64,000 bases of DNA, from the NCBI GenBank assembly GCA_030248195.1, contig JASAND010005626.1, positions 59,434 through 123,433 of the forward strand. The letters are read 5' to 3'. A program made the translations under genes and the position numbers. The notes beneath the pieces were generated by a model, which saw only the letters and a program-made list of their open reading frames with translations, was not told the DNA's origin and did no database searches. Positions 49,701 to 52,700 of the stretch are shown here, one piece after another (position 1 is the stretch's first letter; each line of letters starts with the position of its first letter). The DNA comes from Trissonchulus latispiculum. Taxonomy: Eukaryota > Nematoda > Enoplea > Enoplida > Ironidae.

Positions 49701-52700
49701 ATTAAACTAAGGGTGCGGAATTGCAGGCCAATTGCTCGAGGTTTGACCATCTTCCAACAGTAATTCTGTACGCTGCTTCATAAAAAAGCTTTACTAAAAA
49801 ACAAAAAATTTGCAAAACCATGACCAAATTTTTCCAACGATTGTGGTGCATTAACTCTGCAAGTTGAGGGTTTCTACATAGCATACGTGTTTTGCACAGA
49901 GATACCACGGGACTCATTTTAGTTGCACCGATTTCTCCTTTCTAGCTAGAATGGTCGCTTGTCAAATTTGGGAAATGTAGGCAAAAACCAGGTTGCACAC
50001 ACATTTTGGCGAATTTCTCCTTTGCAAAGAACGGTTTCAAAATAACTGAAAACGGTCCCCAGGTATTTGATAGTGGTATCAATCGATATACCCGATGTCT
50101 CATAAAAACACTTACTTAAGTCTGCAAGAAAATCTGGAAAATTATACTCCTCCTGAAATTATTATTATTAATATTTTAGTAAAAACTTTTGGAAATCTAA
50201 AATTCGTTTCACTGTATTCATTAAAAAGAGGATGTTGAGCTCTATTTTGACATAAAGACGGCTTTTTAGCTCCACGTAATGAATGAGTAATCATGGTTCA
50301 AAGTTGATGTCTCCAAAAGGAATCAGTATTAAGTCTTAAGTATTAAGTCAAAGTCGAAAAACTGTCGGTATTACAAAATTGTACAACTACAATTACTTAT
50401 TCGAAGGCTTAAAGTATTTGAAGTAATTATTATTATATTCGAAATAAACCGAATTGCTTTTCAATGTACTTCAAGTTCTTCATGCCGTATACTTAGTACT
50501 TGAACAAGGGCTATAAATAGCATAACCTTCTATGACTAATACAGATTATTCTTTTGACGAAAGCAGTTTTGATGGAAGTTTAGATTTTGAAGGAGTCGGT
50601 AGGTCTATTTCTTTTGCGATATAAGTAAATTAAACTGTTAGTCGTTAGCACATTTACAACCGAACACAGAATTAATGTTCCGTTGATTTGCATCCTAAAA
50701 AGGACCCGTCTGGAGAAAACCACGCTCTAGCAATCGCTATTACTTTTGTATAATGTAACACATAGTCGCGCTTACGAAATTACTATGAAATCATAGTACT
50801 GTGGCCAGTCATGGAAGCTCGGCAAACGAGAACCGTACAGGCTGTAACAAAGATTGTCTGCCCTGAATGAGTTGACGTGCAGCTTTCCATCAATCTCAAC
50901 TTGAGCCCCTATTTGCTCCGTCGAATTCAGCAGGATATAGCATGCCCGATCCCCTGATGTCCAACCCTTCGGGCAATCAGACAGTCCTAAATGATAATCA
51001 AATTGAATTATTTACACCACGTAGTAGAGCACTGGAAATCGTAATTTAAGAAATAACAGAGGCCTGTGTCGAGACGTTTGAGACTGAACTAACCGTGTAT
51101 ATTAATAAGATATAACAAAAGAAATTGTACACTGAAGCCTAAACTGCAAAGTAAAAATTTGACAAACAAAAATTCTTAGATGTTCAATCACTGAGTTTTT
51201 GAAGCTACGAGTTAGTCGGTCAGGCATGGGTAGCAAATCATTTGTCCAGGTTCAATTATTCCGCTTCATGAGAAATCAATTCCGCTGTAATTTCAATGCG
51301 TGAAATGTTGAAAATGTTAAAGCGAAACCGATATTTCTAAAGCAAATATTTTCTTAATTCAATTTGGAAATTCGAATGTTCGACACAACACTGAAGTTGT
51401 CTTCTTTAAAGATTACTACCTAATATATTTTTCCTGCATTAGTCTCAAAACTCACTATCGCTCATAGCAGCTCTACGACTACGTTCTAGTACCTCGCCGG
51501 CCAAATGAATAAGTACTGTATCATTTCCCTAAAATGCAGTAATAGAACGAGACACTAAACTTGAATAATGCAATGTAATAATTAAGAGGAGCTCAACTGT
51601 GAACTAAAATTTTTTATTCCTGCATCATACATACATACATGCTTCAGTTCTTGTTTACTGCAGCATTTACTAACAACTCCTTTTCACATCATAAAACTAG
51701 GTTGTGCAAACATCATCCAGGATTATCAATTGAATTTTCAGAAAATCCAATTTTAGGTCAAATAGGCAAAGTAGGAAAACCAGGTTTCGCAAACATAACT
51801 TTTTATTGAGAAAATCAGGAAAGCCCTGGCGAGTGTGGGGATTTCGGATACTAAAAGAAATCTTAAAAGAAAAAATATATAAATGTTTGTGTTGTGCGCC
51901 GGAACTCCGCTCCGAAAATTGTTGCTCCGAAGTGACCCTGAGAGTCTGCTATAGAGCCCCGAGCAAGAGCAGAGTTGGCCGCGGGCGTGGTTCACCGCGG
52001 GTACCCGCGGACCCATGCGGGAGTGGACACAACTCTGTTACAGCAACGACCGCTAATTTTCTCTTAATTTGCCTTCTAAGGCCTGTTTATAGGCATTGTT
52101 ATGCTAACTTTATCTTAATATTTAAATGCCTGTTCCTGACAAAAATATTTTTGCTTAACAGCTTCATTGTCAAAACAGTTGCAATGTTTTCTAGATAAAA
52201 GTGGTTTTATTTATATCCGTTTCCTCAATATTGCAGCGCAATGAATTTTGAAATGCTGCAGTTTACTCTACCATAGGCTTAAACATTATATTATACTGGT
52301 CGCAACGAAATCAAACCAGCCGAGTTTGGGTTGGGTGTCTTAACTGTTGTTAACAACTATATAATACTTTGTGCTTAGAGAAATGTTTGTAATATAATTC
52401 AGGAATGACCGAAAGGCTAAAGAAAATCGTTTAGTTCAGGCTTCAGAAGTATCTTGCTGAGAGTTGAAACTTCACTGAAATTCGCTTTCATGCTCGAAAT
52501 GTTAAAATAACTGCAAATATGTACTCTTTAATTTTCCGTCAGAATTTTTAAATTTGGATGCTTTTAATTTTCCAAAGCATAAACACTATATATACTTAAT
52601 TCCTGAAAATTAGACCTCATTCGTACAAATTAGCCCTCATCAAATGCCGGATAGCCGATGGCTATTTTATAACCGCTATCAACTAATCCATATAATCTGC

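Noticed and set aside
50534..50600. Possible plus-strand first exon MTNTDYSFDESSFDGS with a GTAGGT donor
   Set aside because: Too short to support, no downstream exon found, and it lies in an intron of the minus-strand gene.
50640..50760. Extra lectin exon with SPDGS
   Set aside because: No proper donor before a stop, and the flanking lectin exons join in phase without it.
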